64,000 nucleotides of DNA from Pararhodobacter zhoushanensis (GCF_025949695.1 NZ_JAPDFL010000001.1:519001-583000), one strand, 5' to 3'; positions 17,325 to 25,624 are shown, counted from the first letter of the stretch. Numbers and translations: made by a program. Notes: generated by a model not told the origin, from the letters alone.

Positions 17325-17948
17325 ATGACCAATGACCCCTTCCGGCGGCTCAGTCGCCGTGGCTTTCTGGCTGGCTCCGCTGCTTTGGGTGGCACGCTTG
17401 CTGCCCCCGCCGTCTGGGCACAAACGGCACCGCAAACCAACGCGCTGAACAACTCCACCCAGATGGAAGCCGATCTGGAGAGCACGCCCCGCAACATCTC
17501 AAGCTTCCGCACGCTGGAATGGCGCGACTATTTCTCGAACCTGCAACGCGGCGCGATCCTTGCGGATACCGAAAGCCGCTGTGTGCATTTCTGGTCCGAG
17601 GATGGCGGCACCTACCGGCTGTACCCGTCGCCGGTTCCGATGACCGATGAGCTGACGCGCCGCGGCCGGACCGAGATCGTGCGCAAGGTTGTCGGCCCTG
17701 ACTGGCGCCCCACACCGTCGATGCTTGAACGCTATCCTGACTGGCCGCCCTACGTGCCGCCCGGGCCCGACAATCCGCTTGGCACCCATGCGCTGTACCT
17801 CAGCTGGCAGTTCTACCGGATCCACGGAACCCACGACACGCGCAAGATCGGACGCCGGTCGTCGAGCGGTTGCATCGGGCTCTACAATGAACATATTGCT
17901 GAACTTTATAGCTTTACGCGCGTCGGGACACAGGTGTTGCTAATTTGA
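17325..17948 (+). CDS. Tat-exported L,D-transpeptidase (YkuD domain)
   Basis: The protein has 207 residues. The N-terminus is a twin-arginine signal (LSRRGFLAGSAALGGTLAAP, cleavage probably after WAQ at about 33). The YkuD domain ends with RIHGTHDTRKIGRRSSSGC, giving His167 and catalytic Cys183 in the S-S-G-C motif. These periplasmic enzymes make 3-3 cross-links or anchor proteins to peptidoglycan. The family (ErfK/YbiS/YcfS-like, Tat type) is common in Rhodobacterales, often in several copies. It differs clearly from the lipoprotein paralogue 750 bp upstream in length and signal type. A plausible promoter lies immediately upstream. Confidence 0.92.
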   Translation: MTNDPFRRLSRRGFLAGSAALGGTLAAPAVWAQTAPQTNALNNSTQMEADLESTPRNISSFRTLEWRDYFSNLQRGAILADTESRCVHFWSEDGGTYRLYPSPVPMTDELTRRGRTEIVRKVVGPDWRPTPSMLERYPDWPPYVPPGPDNPLGTHALYLSWQFYRIHGTHDTRKIGRRSSSGCIGLYNEHIAELYSFTRVGTQVLLI

Positions 17949-18096
17949 CGCCATCCCTGTGCCGAGGATGAAAAGCAAAAAGTGCCCCGTTGCATTTGTG
18001 CGCGCAAACTGCTTTCAGATTAGGGACGAGGTATCGTCTTGGGTGCGCGTTCCTGTCCTCAAAAATGCAGGGCCGTGCGAATATCTGGAGATTAAC

Positions 18097-18273
18097 ATGA
18101 AGAAAATCGCTCTCGCTGGCCTTTTCGCTGTCGTCGGCACCGCTGCTCTGGCAACCGGCTATGTTGAGCCGTATGTCGAGCCGGAAGTTGTTGTGGCTCA
18201 CTCGTCGTCGTCCGTCGGCGGCGTCGTGATCCCGCTGCTGCTGCTGGTTCTGGTTGCCGCTCTGGCTTCCTGA
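18097..18273 (+). CDS. Small secreted or membrane protein of unknown function
   Basis: This 58-residue ORF starts with ATG six bases after GGAG. It has a signal-peptide-like N-terminus (MKKIALAGLFAVVGTAALA), a short acidic middle (GYVEPYVEPEVVVAH), a Ser run and a second hydrophobic segment (GGVVIPLLLLVLVAALAS) at the extreme C-terminus. It therefore could be processed and left anchored by its tail, or stay as a hairpin in the membrane. A strong terminator follows 24 bp after the stop. I recall similar short proteins beside hemH in other Rhodobacterales, which argues for a real gene, but no function is known to me. Confidence 0.78.
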   Translation: MKKIALAGLFAVVGTAALATGYVEPYVEPEVVVAHSSSSVGGVVIPLLLLVLVAALAS

Positions 18274-18296
18274 TCTGCACACCGCGATCAAGTCTT

Positions 18297-18328
18297 AAGG
18301 GGTCAGGCATCGCTTGACCCCTTTTGCA
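18297..18328 (+). terminator. Rho-independent terminator after the small protein gene
   Basis: A perfect nine-base-pair stem AAGGGGTCA / TGACCCCTT (18297-18305 with 18315-18323) encloses a nine-base loop and is followed by TTGCATTT. It sits 24 bp behind the stop codon, the expected position. Confidence 0.8.
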
Positions 18329-18345
18329 TTTCTACCGCTTCGACA

Positions 18346-18387
18346 AGGCCCGGCATGGTGTAACACCCCGCCGGGCCTGTCTTTATT
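18346..18387. terminator. GC-rich hairpin between converging genes
   Basis: A stem GGCCCGGC / GCCGGGCC (18347-18354 with 18370-18377, extended by one A-T pair) has a 15-base loop. On the given strand it is followed by TGTCTTTATT. It lies 16-25 bp beyond the hemH stop on the other strand, so it could terminate hemH or act from both sides as a backup to the preceding hairpin. Confidence 0.55.
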
Positions 18388-18402
18388 GGCACTGCAGCGC
18401 AA

Positions 18403-19461
18403 TCAGCCCAGCCAACCGCCCAGATTGTCCTGCGCAATCGCCGCCAACGCATCCATATGCGCCGCGTCATCGTTCAGGCAGGGGATATAGGTGAACGTCT
18501 CGCCGCCCGCGTGTTCGAATGCCTCGCGGATTTCTTCCTGGATCTCTTCCAGCGTCTCGATGCAATCAGCCGAAAACGCCGGCGCCATCACCGCGATCCG
18601 CTTGACCCCGGATTCCGCCAGTTTCGCCACATACTCAACGGTATAGGGCTTGAGCCATTCCTCGCGCCCGAACACCGACTGGAACGAGGTATGGATCGAA
18701 TCACCCTCCCAGCCCAGCCGTTCGCGCAGCAAACGCGTGGTTTTCAGGCATTGGCAGTGGTACGGATCGCCCTCGAGCAAATAGCGCTTGGGCATGCCGT
18801 GATAGGACGCGATCAGCACCTCGGGCCGTTGCGGCAGCGCGGCATAGGCGCGCTCGACCGACTGCGCCAAAGCGTCGATATAGCGCGGATCGTCGAAATA
18901 CGCCGCCACCGTGCGCGCCGCCGGTTGCCATTTCTGCCCCATCAGGGCGCGAAAGAACTCATCATTCGCGGTGGCCAGCGTCGCCCCGGCGTAATGCGGG
19001 TACAGCGGGAAGAACAGGATCTTCTCGCACCCCGCCTTGACCATCTTGTCCACCACGGATTCGGTCGACGGGTTGCCATAGCGCATGCAGAATTCGACCA
19101 TCACCTGATCGCCATACGCCGCCTGCATCCGCTCGGTCAGCGCCGCCGTCTGGTCCTTGGTGATCGTCAACAAAGGGCTCTCGCCCTTGTCGTGGTTCCA
19201 GATGGATTTGTAATTCTTGCCCGAGCTGAAAGGCCGCCGGGTCAGAATGATCAGCTGCAGGATCGGCTGCCATTTCCACGAGGCCAGATCGACTACCCGC
19301 TTGTCCGACAGGAACTCACCCAGATACCGGCGCATCGACCAATAATCATAGTTGTCCGGCGTGCCGAGGTTGGCAATCAATACCCCGACCTTGGCCTTGG
19401 CGACAGGCGGGTGGTCAGCGGGTGCATGGGCCAGTCGGCCGCGCGCAGCTTGGTCGGTCAT
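18403..19461 (-). CDS. hemH: Ferrochelatase
   Basis: Inserts Fe2+ into protoporphyrin IX, the last step of protoheme synthesis. The protein has 352 residues. Motifs: VGVLIANLGTPDNYDYWSMR at the start, PLYPHYAGATLATANDEFFR, VLIASYHGMPKRYLLEGDPY with the catalytic His (SYHGMP), YHCQCLKTTRLL, and HTSFQSVFGREEWLKPYT. C-terminal ETLEEIQEEIREAFEHAGGE completes the fold. I start at the ATG at 19461; the frame extends further but the extra residues are not family-like. It stands alone, converging on the small protein gene. Confidence 0.96.
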   Translation of the reverse strand: MTDQAARGRLAHAPADHPPVAKAKVGVLIANLGTPDNYDYWSMRRYLGEFLSDKRVVDLASWKWQPILQLIILTRRPFSSGKNYKSIWNHDKGESPLLTITKDQTAALTERMQAAYGDQVMVEFCMRYGNPSTESVVDKMVKAGCEKILFFPLYPHYAGATLATANDEFFRALMGQKWQPAARTVAAYFDDPRYIDALAQSVERAYAALPQRPEVLIASYHGMPKRYLLEGDPYHCQCLKTTRLLRERLGWEGDSIHTSFQSVFGREEWLKPYTVEYVAKLAESGVKRIAVMAPAFSADCIETLEEIQEEIREAFEHAGGETFTYIPCLNDDAAHMDALAAIAQDNLGGWLG

Positions 19462-19526
19462 GGGTCGTCCTTTCCGGTGGCGTCCCACAGCTAGCGGCTG
19501 GGCAGCGCCGGTCAATCCTTGGCCCG

Positions 19527-20386
19527 TCAATCCCTGGGCAAACGGGGTGCGGCAAATGGTGCAGGCTCAAGCCCGGTTTCCGCCGTGCCCAGCGCATCCG
19601 CCAGCCGATGCGCCGCCGAACCGGGGCGCAGGGGCTTTTGTTGCGTCTCAGACGGCGCCCAGCCGGTCAGGAACAGCGTTTCCACCGTGACAGGCAGTCG
19701 TCCCTCGGCATCCGCGAAAACCTCGCTGTAGAGGGCCGCAGCGCGCGCCAGTACCGCGCGCCGCAGCGGCGCCTTGTGCCGCCCGGCCAGCGCGTTCACC
19801 TCGCCCATCGCCCGCAGGTCGCGCACCAGATGCAGCAGATCGCGGTACAGCACCGTCCGCGTGAACCCGTCCGCCACCGGCAGCGCAAACCCGGCGCGTT
19901 GCAGCAACGCCCCCAGATCGCGGATCTCGCCCATCGGCACCACGCGCGGCGACAGGCCGCCGGTCACGTCGGCCTCGGCCTGCGCCAGCACCGAGCGCAG
20001 CTCGTGCAGGCTTTGGCCGCCGAACATAACGCCCATGAACAACCCATCCGGTTGCAGGGCGCGCTGGCTCTGGATCAGCTGGCCCAGCGGGTCATCGGCC
20101 CAGTGCAGCGCCAGCGCATGGATCACCAGATCATGCGCGCCGGGTTTCAGATCAAGCACCTCGGTATCGGGGATGATCACCGCACCGGGCAGCCGCCCCT
20201 CCCACACTTGCGGAAAAGCTGTGATCACAGCCGGTGCCGTAAACGTTCTGTTAACCTCGGCGAGTCTCTCCTGAACCTCGTCAGCCGCGTCCGCTTGCAG
20301 GAACAGCGCGGGATCGCGCAGGGCGCGGGCGCGGAATCGGGCCAGCGCGGCGCGGTCGGTCAGGGCGGGGGAGGTGTCGCATTCAT
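19527..20386 (-). CDS. NDUFAF5/BioC-like SAM-dependent methyltransferase-fold protein (start disrupted)
   Basis: The protein has about 280 residues of class I methyltransferase fold in the lineage of NDUFAF5, the mitochondrial complex I assembly factor, and BioC: DEVQERLAEVNRTFTAPAVI, DLVIHALALHWADDPLGQLI, RALQPDGLFMGVMFGGQSLH. NDUFAF5 hydroxylates an arginine of a complex I subunit; whether the bacterial protein does the same is unknown. The SAM loop is weakly conserved. No ATG, GTG or TTG lies in frame near the N-terminus. An ATG at 20386 reads MNATPPPP then stops; one extra C in the C5 run (20367-20371) would join it to ALTDRAALARFRARA, giving 286 residues. I treat this as a one-base error. 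Confidence 0.78.
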
Positions 20387-20426
20387 GGGCTTTGTGTTTC
20401 GCGTCCCGGCGGGTGAAGTCAAGACC

Positions 20427-21146
20427 ATGCTGCGCGCCGCGCTCGATACGCTCTACCCGCCGCACTGCCTGACCTGCGACGCGGCGGTCACCGAACCCGG
20501 CACGCTCTGCGGCCTCTGCTGGGCCGAGACGCCCTTTGTCACCGGCCTGAGCTGCGACAAATGCAGCACCCCCCTGCCCGGCGATCCTGCCGAGGCCCCG
20601 CTCCTGTGCGACGATTGCCGCACCACCGCCCGCCCCTGGAGCCACGCCCGCGCCCCGCTGATCTACGGTGCCACCGCGCGCAAACTGGTGCTGGCGCTCA
20701 AGCATGGCGACCGGCACGACATCGCCACCCCCGCCGGGCGCTGGATGGCCCGCGTCGCGGCACCGCTGATCCGCCCCGATACGCTGATCGCCCCGGTGCC
20801 GCTGCACCGCTGGCGGCTGTTCCGGCGGCGCTTCAACCAATCCGCGCTGCTGGCGCAGGCCATGGCCTGCACGCTTGAACGCCCGCAGTGCCCCGATCTG
20901 CTGCTGCGCACCCGCGCCACCACCTCACAGGGCGGGCGCACCCGTCTGGGCCGGTTCGAGAACATGCAGGGCGCAATCGCCGCCCACCCCCGCCGCGCCG
21001 CACGCATCGCCGGACGGCATATCCTGCTGGTCGATGACGTGATGACCTCAGGGGCCACGCTGGCTGCGGCGACCGAAGCCTGTTTCGCGGCGGGCGCGGA
21101 TGATGTCGATGTGATCATTCTGGCCCGCGTGTTGCGTGAGGAATGA
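20427..21146 (+). CDS. comF: ComF family phosphoribosyltransferase-fold protein
   Basis: The protein has 239 residues. An N-terminal zinc-ribbon-like region has CLTCDAAVTEPGTLCGLC and CDKCSTPLPG...LLCDDC, and a C-terminal phosphoribosyltransferase domain has the PRPP-binding motif HILLVDDVMTSGATLAAA. ComF/GntX proteins act in DNA uptake in competent bacteria and in nutrient use in others; the precise reaction is unclear. In Rhodobacterales comF belongs to the competence and gene-transfer-agent recipient set. I prefer the ATG at 20427 (family-like MLRAALDTLYPPHC). An ATG at 20385 has a GGAGG upstream but would overlap the start codon of the divergent methyltransferase. Confidence 0.9.
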   Translation: MLRAALDTLYPPHCLTCDAAVTEPGTLCGLCWAETPFVTGLSCDKCSTPLPGDPAEAPLLCDDCRTTARPWSHARAPLIYGATARKLVLALKHGDRHDIATPAGRWMARVAAPLIRPDTLIAPVPLHRWRLFRRRFNQSALLAQAMACTLERPQCPDLLLRTRATTSQGGRTRLGRFENMQGAIAAHPRRAARIAGRHILLVDDVMTSGATLAAATEACFAAGADDVDVIILARVLREE

Positions 21147-21220
21147 TGCGACGCCGGTGTTAACGGTTCACAACTGCCCCATAGCGCACTACATCCCTTT
21201 GAAACGCGAAAGGATGTCCC

Positions 21221-21484
21221 ATGCCCAATCCTGTCATCGAGATCTACACCTCGCCCTTCTGCGGCTATTGCCACGCTGCCAAGCGGCTGCTGAAATCCAA
21301 GGGTGCTGCGTTCACCGAAATCGACGTCATCGCCCACCCCGATCGCAAGCCCGAAATGATCAAGCGCTCGGGCGGCGGCCGCACCGTGCCGCAGATCTTC
21401 ATCGGCGAGACCCATATCGGCGGCTGTGACGACATGATGGCGCTGGACCGGCGCGGCGGGCTCGACCCGCTGTTGCAGGGCTGA
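21221..21484 (+). CDS. grxC: Glutaredoxin 3
   Basis: The protein has 87 residues: a dithiol glutaredoxin with active site CGYC (C14-C17, in IYTSPFCGYCHAAKRLLKSK), the cis-proline motif RTVPQIFIGETHIGGCDD and a normal length. It reduces protein disulfides and glutathione mixed disulfides using glutathione. The second residue of the active-site pair is Tyr, where many homologues have Pro (CPYC); CGYC is nevertheless common in alphaproteobacteria. It is followed 4 bp later by the nitrilase gene, and comF-grxC-nitrilase-marR read as one transcript. Confidence 0.95.
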   Translation: MPNPVIEIYTSPFCGYCHAAKRLLKSKGAAFTEIDVIAHPDRKPEMIKRSGGGRTVPQIFIGETHIGGCDDMMALDRRGGLDPLLQG

Positions 21485-21488
21485 GCCG

Positions 21489-22334
21489 ATGCGCGCGGGG
21501 ATCGTGCAGCTGAGCGTCGGCGACCTGCCGTCAGAGAACGTCGCTCTCGTGCGCGACGCGGTACGCGAGGCCGTCGCCGGGGGCGCAGGCTTTGTGCTGA
21601 CGCCCGAGTGCACCAATTGCATCTCGGCGGACCGCAAGCACCAGCAGGGCGTCCTGACGCAGGAAGCCGACGACCCGGTGCTGGCCATGCTCCGCGACGA
21701 AGCCGCGCGCGCCGGGATCTGGCTGCTGGCCGGCTCGCTGATCCTCAAGACCGGGGATGACAGCGACCCGCGCTTTGCCAACCGCTCGCTGCTGATCGGC
21801 CCCGACGGGGCGATCACGGCGCGTTATGACAAGATCCACCTCTTCGACGTGCAGGTCTCGGAAACCGAAACCTACCGCGAATCCGCCGGCATCCGCCCCG
21901 GCGACCGCGCTGTCACCGCACAGACACCCTTCGCCACGCTGGGCATGACCATCTGCTACGACGTGCGCTTCGCCCATCTCTACCGCGCGCTGGCGAAAGC
22001 CGGGGCGCAGGTACTCACCGTCCCCGCCGCGTTCAGCCCGGTTACCGGTGCCGCGCATTGGGAAACCTTGCTGCGCGCCCGCGCCATCGAGACCGGCTGC
22101 TATGTTCTGGCCCCCGCCCAGACCGGCCAACACCCGCAAACCACCGGCCGCCAGCGCGCCACCCATGGCCACGCGCTGGCCATCGCGCCCTGGGGCGAAG
22201 TGATCGCCAACGCCGGAACCGAGCCGGGCGTGATCTTCGCCGATCTCGACATGCGCGCCGTCGACAGCGCCCGTGGCCGCGTTCCCGCCCTCAGCCACGA
22301 CCGGCCCTATGCCGCGCCGGAGCCGCGCGCGTGA
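21489..22334 (+). CDS. Carbon-nitrogen hydrolase (nitrilase superfamily, Nit1-like)
   Basis: The protein has 281 residues. The catalytic triad is visible: Glu40 in FVLTPECTN, Lys115 in RYDKIHLFDV and Cys156 in LGMTICYDVRF. The sequence resembles the Nit/NIT1 branch, whose members hydrolyse deaminated glutathione as metabolite repair. This fits its tight linkage to glutaredoxin, but that substrate is an inference from the branch and neighbourhood. The stop overlaps the GTG start of the MarR gene. Confidence 0.9.
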   Translation: MRAGIVQLSVGDLPSENVALVRDAVREAVAGGAGFVLTPECTNCISADRKHQQGVLTQEADDPVLAMLRDEAARAGIWLLAGSLILKTGDDSDPRFANRSLLIGPDGAITARYDKIHLFDVQVSETETYRESAGIRPGDRAVTAQTPFATLGMTICYDVRFAHLYRALAKAGAQVLTVPAAFSPVTGAAHWETLLRARAIETGCYVLAPAQTGQHPQTTGRQRATHGHALAIAPWGEVIANAGTEPGVIFADLDMRAVDSARGRVPALSHDRPYAAPEPRA

Positions 22335-22771
22335 AGCCCGCCGACGACCTCGCGGTCCCGCTCTTTGCCGAGCTGTTCATGACCGATCAGCTGGCCCGTG
22401 CCCGGCTGTCCAAAGTGCTGCCCAAAGGGATGGAGCTGTCGCATTTCTCGGTGCTCAACCACCTCGCCCGCACCCAGGACGAGCGCACGCCGGCGCAACT
22501 GGCCAAGTCGTTCCACGTTACCCGCGGCGCGATGACCAACACTCTCTCCAAGCTCGAGGTCGCAGGACATATCCACATCCGCCCCGACTGGGACGACGCG
22601 CGGCGCAAATTCGTGTCCATCAGCCCCTCGGGCCGCGCCGCGCGCGATGCCGCCCTGCATGCCATCGCACCGATCATCGGCGCGCTGGCCCGCAAGATCG
22701 GCATCGACAAGGTGCGGGCCATCCTGCCGGTCCTGCGCGAACTGCGCTCGGAACTGGAATCCGACGACTAA
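22331..22771 (+). CDS. MarR family transcriptional regulator
   Basis: The protein has 146 residues from a GTG that overlaps the preceding stop (GTGA). A winged-helix domain shows MELSHFSVLNHLARTQDERT, the recognition-helix region LAKSFHVTRGAMTNTLSKLE and the wing GHIHIRPDWDDARRKFVSIS. The C-terminal helix (IDKVRAILPVLRELRSEL) forms the dimer interface. MarR proteins typically repress nearby or self genes in response to small ligands or oxidants. The ligand is unknown; no Cys suitable for an OhrR-type peroxide switch is seen. Confidence 0.9.
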   Translation: MKPADDLAVPLFAELFMTDQLARARLSKVLPKGMELSHFSVLNHLARTQDERTPAQLAKSFHVTRGAMTNTLSKLEVAGHIHIRPDWDDARRKFVSISPSGRAARDAALHAIAPIIGALARKIGIDKVRAILPVLRELRSELESDD

Positions 22772-22819
22772 AATTTTCCTAAAATTTTCCGCACCCGAAC
22801 CGGGTTCATCATCTGTCCG

Positions 22820-22875
22820 AAAATATCCCGGGGGGTGAAGGCGCGGCACGCGCCGAGGGGGCTGGCCCCCTCACC
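22820..22875. repeat. Two-hairpin Rhodobacterales intergenic repeat, copy B
   Basis: Between the converging marR and regA genes. Hairpin 1 is GGCGCG-gca-CGCGCC; hairpin 2 is GAGGGGG-ctgg-CCCCCTC (22855-22872). It shares its frame with copy A at 10873-10925 but with a different hairpin 1 stem, so pairing is kept while bases change. On the opposite strand its tail reads CCCGGGATATTTTCGGACAG, a string I associate with this repeat family in Rhodobacteraceae. Confidence 0.75.
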
Positions 22876-22880
22876 CGGCC

Positions 22881-23439
22881 TCAGCGCGGACTGCGCTTGG
22901 CCAGAATGCGCTGCAGGGTCCGCCGGTGCATGCTCAGCCGCCGTGCCGTCTCGCTGACGTTGCGGTCGCATTGCTCGTAAACGCGCTGAATATGCTCCCA
23001 GCGCACACGGTCTGCCGACATCGGATCTCGTTGGCGGCTCGGGCAATACCGCGCCTTCGTGTTGCAGCAGGGCGTTGACCACTTCGTCGGCATCGGCGGG
23101 TTTCGACAGGTAATCCGTCGCGCCAATCTTCACCGCCGCCACCGCCGTGGCGATCGCGCCATAGCCGGTCAGCACCACGATCCGCGCATCGGGCCGTTTG
23201 GCGCGCAGGGCTTCCACCACGTCCAGCCCGTTCCCGTCCTCAAGCCGCAGGTCGATCACCGCGTAAGCGGGCGGGCGGGCCAGCGCCAGCGCCTTGCCTG
23301 CCGCGACCGATCCGGCCGTCTCGACGGCAAAACCGCGCCGTTCCATCGCTCGGGCAAGACGCTTGAGGAACACCTCATCGTCATCCACCAAAAGCAGCGA
23401 TGGATCCTCGCCAAGATCGAGCGGGCTATCATCGGCCAT
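22881..23439 (-). pseudogene. regA: RegA/ActR/PrrA redox response regulator, frameshifted (probable sequence error)
   Basis: RegA is the global redox response regulator partnered by RegB, controlling photosynthesis, respiration and CO2/N2 fixation genes. The receiver domain is intact, with VDDDEVFLKRLARAMERRGF and phospho-acceptor D63 in AVIDLRLEDG, and LSKPADADEV. The frame then breaks at GATCTCG (23024-23030). The Fis-type DNA-binding helix continues in another frame: MSADRVRWEHIQRVYEQCDR and NVSETARRLSMHRRTLQRIL. Removing one base there gives PPTNPMSADRV and a 185-residue protein, the usual size. As written, the helix-turn-helix is lost and the first frame runs on to 22768. It lies next to senC, divergent from regB, the classical cluster. 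Confidence 0.9.
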
Positions 23440-23494
23440 GCCAAGTCCCTCGCGTTGTTGAGAACGATCTAGTCGTCATGAGAGGCGAAATCAA

Positions 23495-23516
23495 ATCTGG
23501 ATGCAAGAATCCAGAT
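23495..23516 (-). terminator. Weak hairpin downstream of senC
   Basis: ATCTGGAT / ATCCAGAT (23495-23502 with 23509-23516) forms an eight-pair stem, followed on the minus strand by TTTGATTT. It sits 9 bp beyond the senC stop. Its low stability suggests partial termination, so regA may also be read from the senC transcript. Confidence 0.4.
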
Positions 23517-23524
23517 AAGGGGCG

Positions 23525-24145
23525 TTACGCCCGCGAGATGAAGCATTGCGCCGTTTGCGCCACTTGTTCAGCGCTCAGGTCGTGGCGGAACACCTCGACC
23601 GTGCCGTGTTCGGGCAAGACCAGATAGGTAAAGGTCGAATGGTCGACGAGGTAGAATTCGTCATCCCCGGCCTGCCGCGAGAAGAACGTGCGATAGGCCC
23701 GCGAGGCGGCGCGCACCTGCTCGTCACTGCCGGTCAGGCCGATCATGCGCGGGTGAAAGATACTGGAGAACTCGCCGGCGACGTCAGGCGTGTCGCGCTC
23801 GGGGTCGATCGAGATGAACACAGGCTGCACAACGCTGCCTTCGCCTTCCAGAATCTCGGTCGCCAGCGCGTTGCGGGCGCTGTCCAGCGGGCAGACATCG
23901 GGGCAGAAGGTGTAGCCGAAATACACCAAACTGGGCATGGTGATAACATCGGTGTCGGTCACCGTCTGCCCGGCGCTGTTGATCAGTTCGAAGGGTCCGC
24001 CAATCGACGACAGGCCACCCTGCACCGCTGCCGTCCGGCAGGGCCCAAAGGGATCGTCGCTGTCGGGCGAAAAGGCCATGTAGCCCAACACGCCCAAAAG
24101 CCCGGCGATAAATGCCGCAGCACCGATGGTATAGGTCTTGATCAT
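23525..24145 (-). CDS. senC: SCO1/SenC/PrrC family protein
   Basis: The protein has 206 residues. A single membrane anchor (YTIGAAAFIAGLLGVLGYMA) precedes a thioredoxin-fold domain with the copper motif FGYTFCPDVCPLD (CxxxC) and the copper-ligand His in YLVDHSTFTYLV. SCO proteins deliver copper to the CuA or CuB centre of cytochrome c oxidase; in Rhodobacter SenC/PrrC also affects RegB signalling. I chose the ATG at 24145, which places the anchor at the N-terminus. It is divergent from regB. Confidence 0.94.
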   Translation of the reverse strand: MIKTYTIGAAAFIAGLLGVLGYMAFSPDSDDPFGPCRTAAVQGGLSSIGGPFELINSAGQTVTDTDVITMPSLVYFGYTFCPDVCPLDSARNALATEILEGEGSVVQPVFISIDPERDTPDVAGEFSSIFHPRMIGLTGSDEQVRAASRAYRTFFSRQAGDDEFYLVDHSTFTYLVLPEHGTVEVFRHDLSAEQVAQTAQCFISRA

Positions 24146-24235
24146 GGCGTCCTCGCGTCCTTGAGAGCCGCTTGATGCCTCAGCCCGGCGCGCGTAACAA
24201 GGCGCAAACCCGTGACCGCGACACAAGGCCGCTTG

Positions 24236-25624
24236 ATGGAAAACTCCACCCTGAGCCTGATGAACCGTGATGTGCAGGGCCATTGGGTCCGGCTGGAAAC
24301 GCTGACACGCGTGCGCTGGTTGGCCGCCAGCGGGCAGGTCCTTGCACTTCTGGTCACCCGCTATCTGTTCAATCTGGACTTTGCGCTGACGCTTTGTCTG
24401 GCCGTTGTCGGCGTCTCGGCGGCATCAAACCTGTTGTCGGCCTATCTGTTCCCGCGCACCAAGCGCCTGTCCGAGACCGAGGCCCTGCTCACCCTCGCCT
24501 TCGACACCACCCAACTGGCCTTGCTGCTGTTCCTGACCGGGGGCCTCAACAACCCCTTCGCGCTGCTGCTCATCGCCCCCGTCACCATCGCCGCCACGGC
24601 GCTGCAAACCCGCTCGACGCTGATCCTTGGTGTGGGCACCGCCATTCTTGCGTCAACGCTGGCGTTTACGTTTGAACCTTTGCGCCTGCCCGATGGCGCA
24701 CTGTTGCTGCTGCCTGACCTGTTCCGCTTCGGCTTCTGGGCCGCGCTGGTGATCGGGATCGCCTTTATCGGGCTCTATTCCCGCTCGATCGCCGCCGAAA
24801 AGCAAACGCTGGCCGAGGCGCTTCTGGCCACCAGCATGGCCTTGGCCCGCGAACAGAAGCTGACAGATCTGGGCGGGGTGATCGCCGCCGCCGCGCATGA
24901 ACTGGGCACGCCGCTTGCCACCATCAAGCTGGTCTCGTCCGAGCTGATCAAGGCGCTGGATGACCCCGAACTGGCCGACGATGCGCGCCTGATCCGTGAA
25001 CAGGCCGACCGCTGCCGCGCCATCCTGCACTCGATGGGTCAGGCTGGGAAAGACGATCTGCACCTGCGCAATGCGCCCCTGCGCGCCGTGGTCGATGAGG
25101 CCGCCGAGCCCCACGCCAAGCGCGGCAAGATCGTTGTGGTTGATTTCGCCGCCGATCACGGCCGCATGCCGGAAATCCAGCGCCGCCCCGAGATCATCCA
25201 CGGTGTGCGCAATCTGGTCCAGAACGCGGTCGATTTTGCACAATCGCAGGTCTGGGTCGAAGCGACATGGACCGAGACCCACATCACCCTGCGCGTTATT
25301 GACGACGGCCCCGGCTATCCCCCGCATCTGCTGGACCTGATGGGCGAGCCTTACCTGCGCGAGAGGCGCGGCTATTCCCCGCGCAGCGACTCGCGGCCTG
25401 AATATGAGGGGATGGGTCTGGGACTGTTCATCGCCAAAACCCTGCTGGAACGCACCGGTGCCGCTGTGCGCTTTGGCAATTGCAGCGAGCACGGCGCACC
25501 ATTGGGGGTTCCCGGTGAGCCCTGTGGCGCCATGGCCGAGGTTCGCTGGCCCCGCAGTGCCATCGAAAGCAACGCCCGCCGCGCACTTGGGGAAAACGCG
25601 CCGATCGGATCCGGCACGTCCTGA
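24236..25624 (+). CDS. regB: Redox sensor histidine kinase RegB/PrrB/ActS
   Basis: The protein has 462 residues, equal to R. sphaeroides PrrB. Six transmembrane segments occupy about 28-190, with the quinone-binding motif GGLNNPF (102-108; GGLTNPF in most relatives). The H-box AAAAHELGTPLATIKLV gives the autophosphorylated His221, and REQADRCRAIL gives the redox-active Cys260. The ATPase core carries RNLVQNAVDFA (N-box), DDGPGYPP and GMGLGLFIAKTLLERTG. RegB senses quinone and thiol redox state and phosphorylates RegA. A GTG start 24 bases upstream is possible. It is divergent from senC. Confidence 0.94.
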   Translation: MENSTLSLMNRDVQGHWVRLETLTRVRWLAASGQVLALLVTRYLFNLDFALTLCLAVVGVSAASNLLSAYLFPRTKRLSETEALLTLAFDTTQLALLLFLTGGLNNPFALLLIAPVTIAATALQTRSTLILGVGTAILASTLAFTFEPLRLPDGALLLLPDLFRFGFWAALVIGIAFIGLYSRSIAAEKQTLAEALLATSMALAREQKLTDLGGVIAAAAHELGTPLATIKLVSSELIKALDDPELADDARLIREQADRCRAILHSMGQAGKDDLHLRNAPLRAVVDEAAEPHAKRGKIVVVDFAADHGRMPEIQRRPEIIHGVRNLVQNAVDFAQSQVWVEATWTETHITLRVIDDGPGYPPHLLDLMGEPYLRERRGYSPRSDSRPEYEGMGLGLFIAKTLLERTGAAVRFGNCSEHGAPLGVPGEPCGAMAEVRWPRSAIESNARRALGENAPIGSGTS

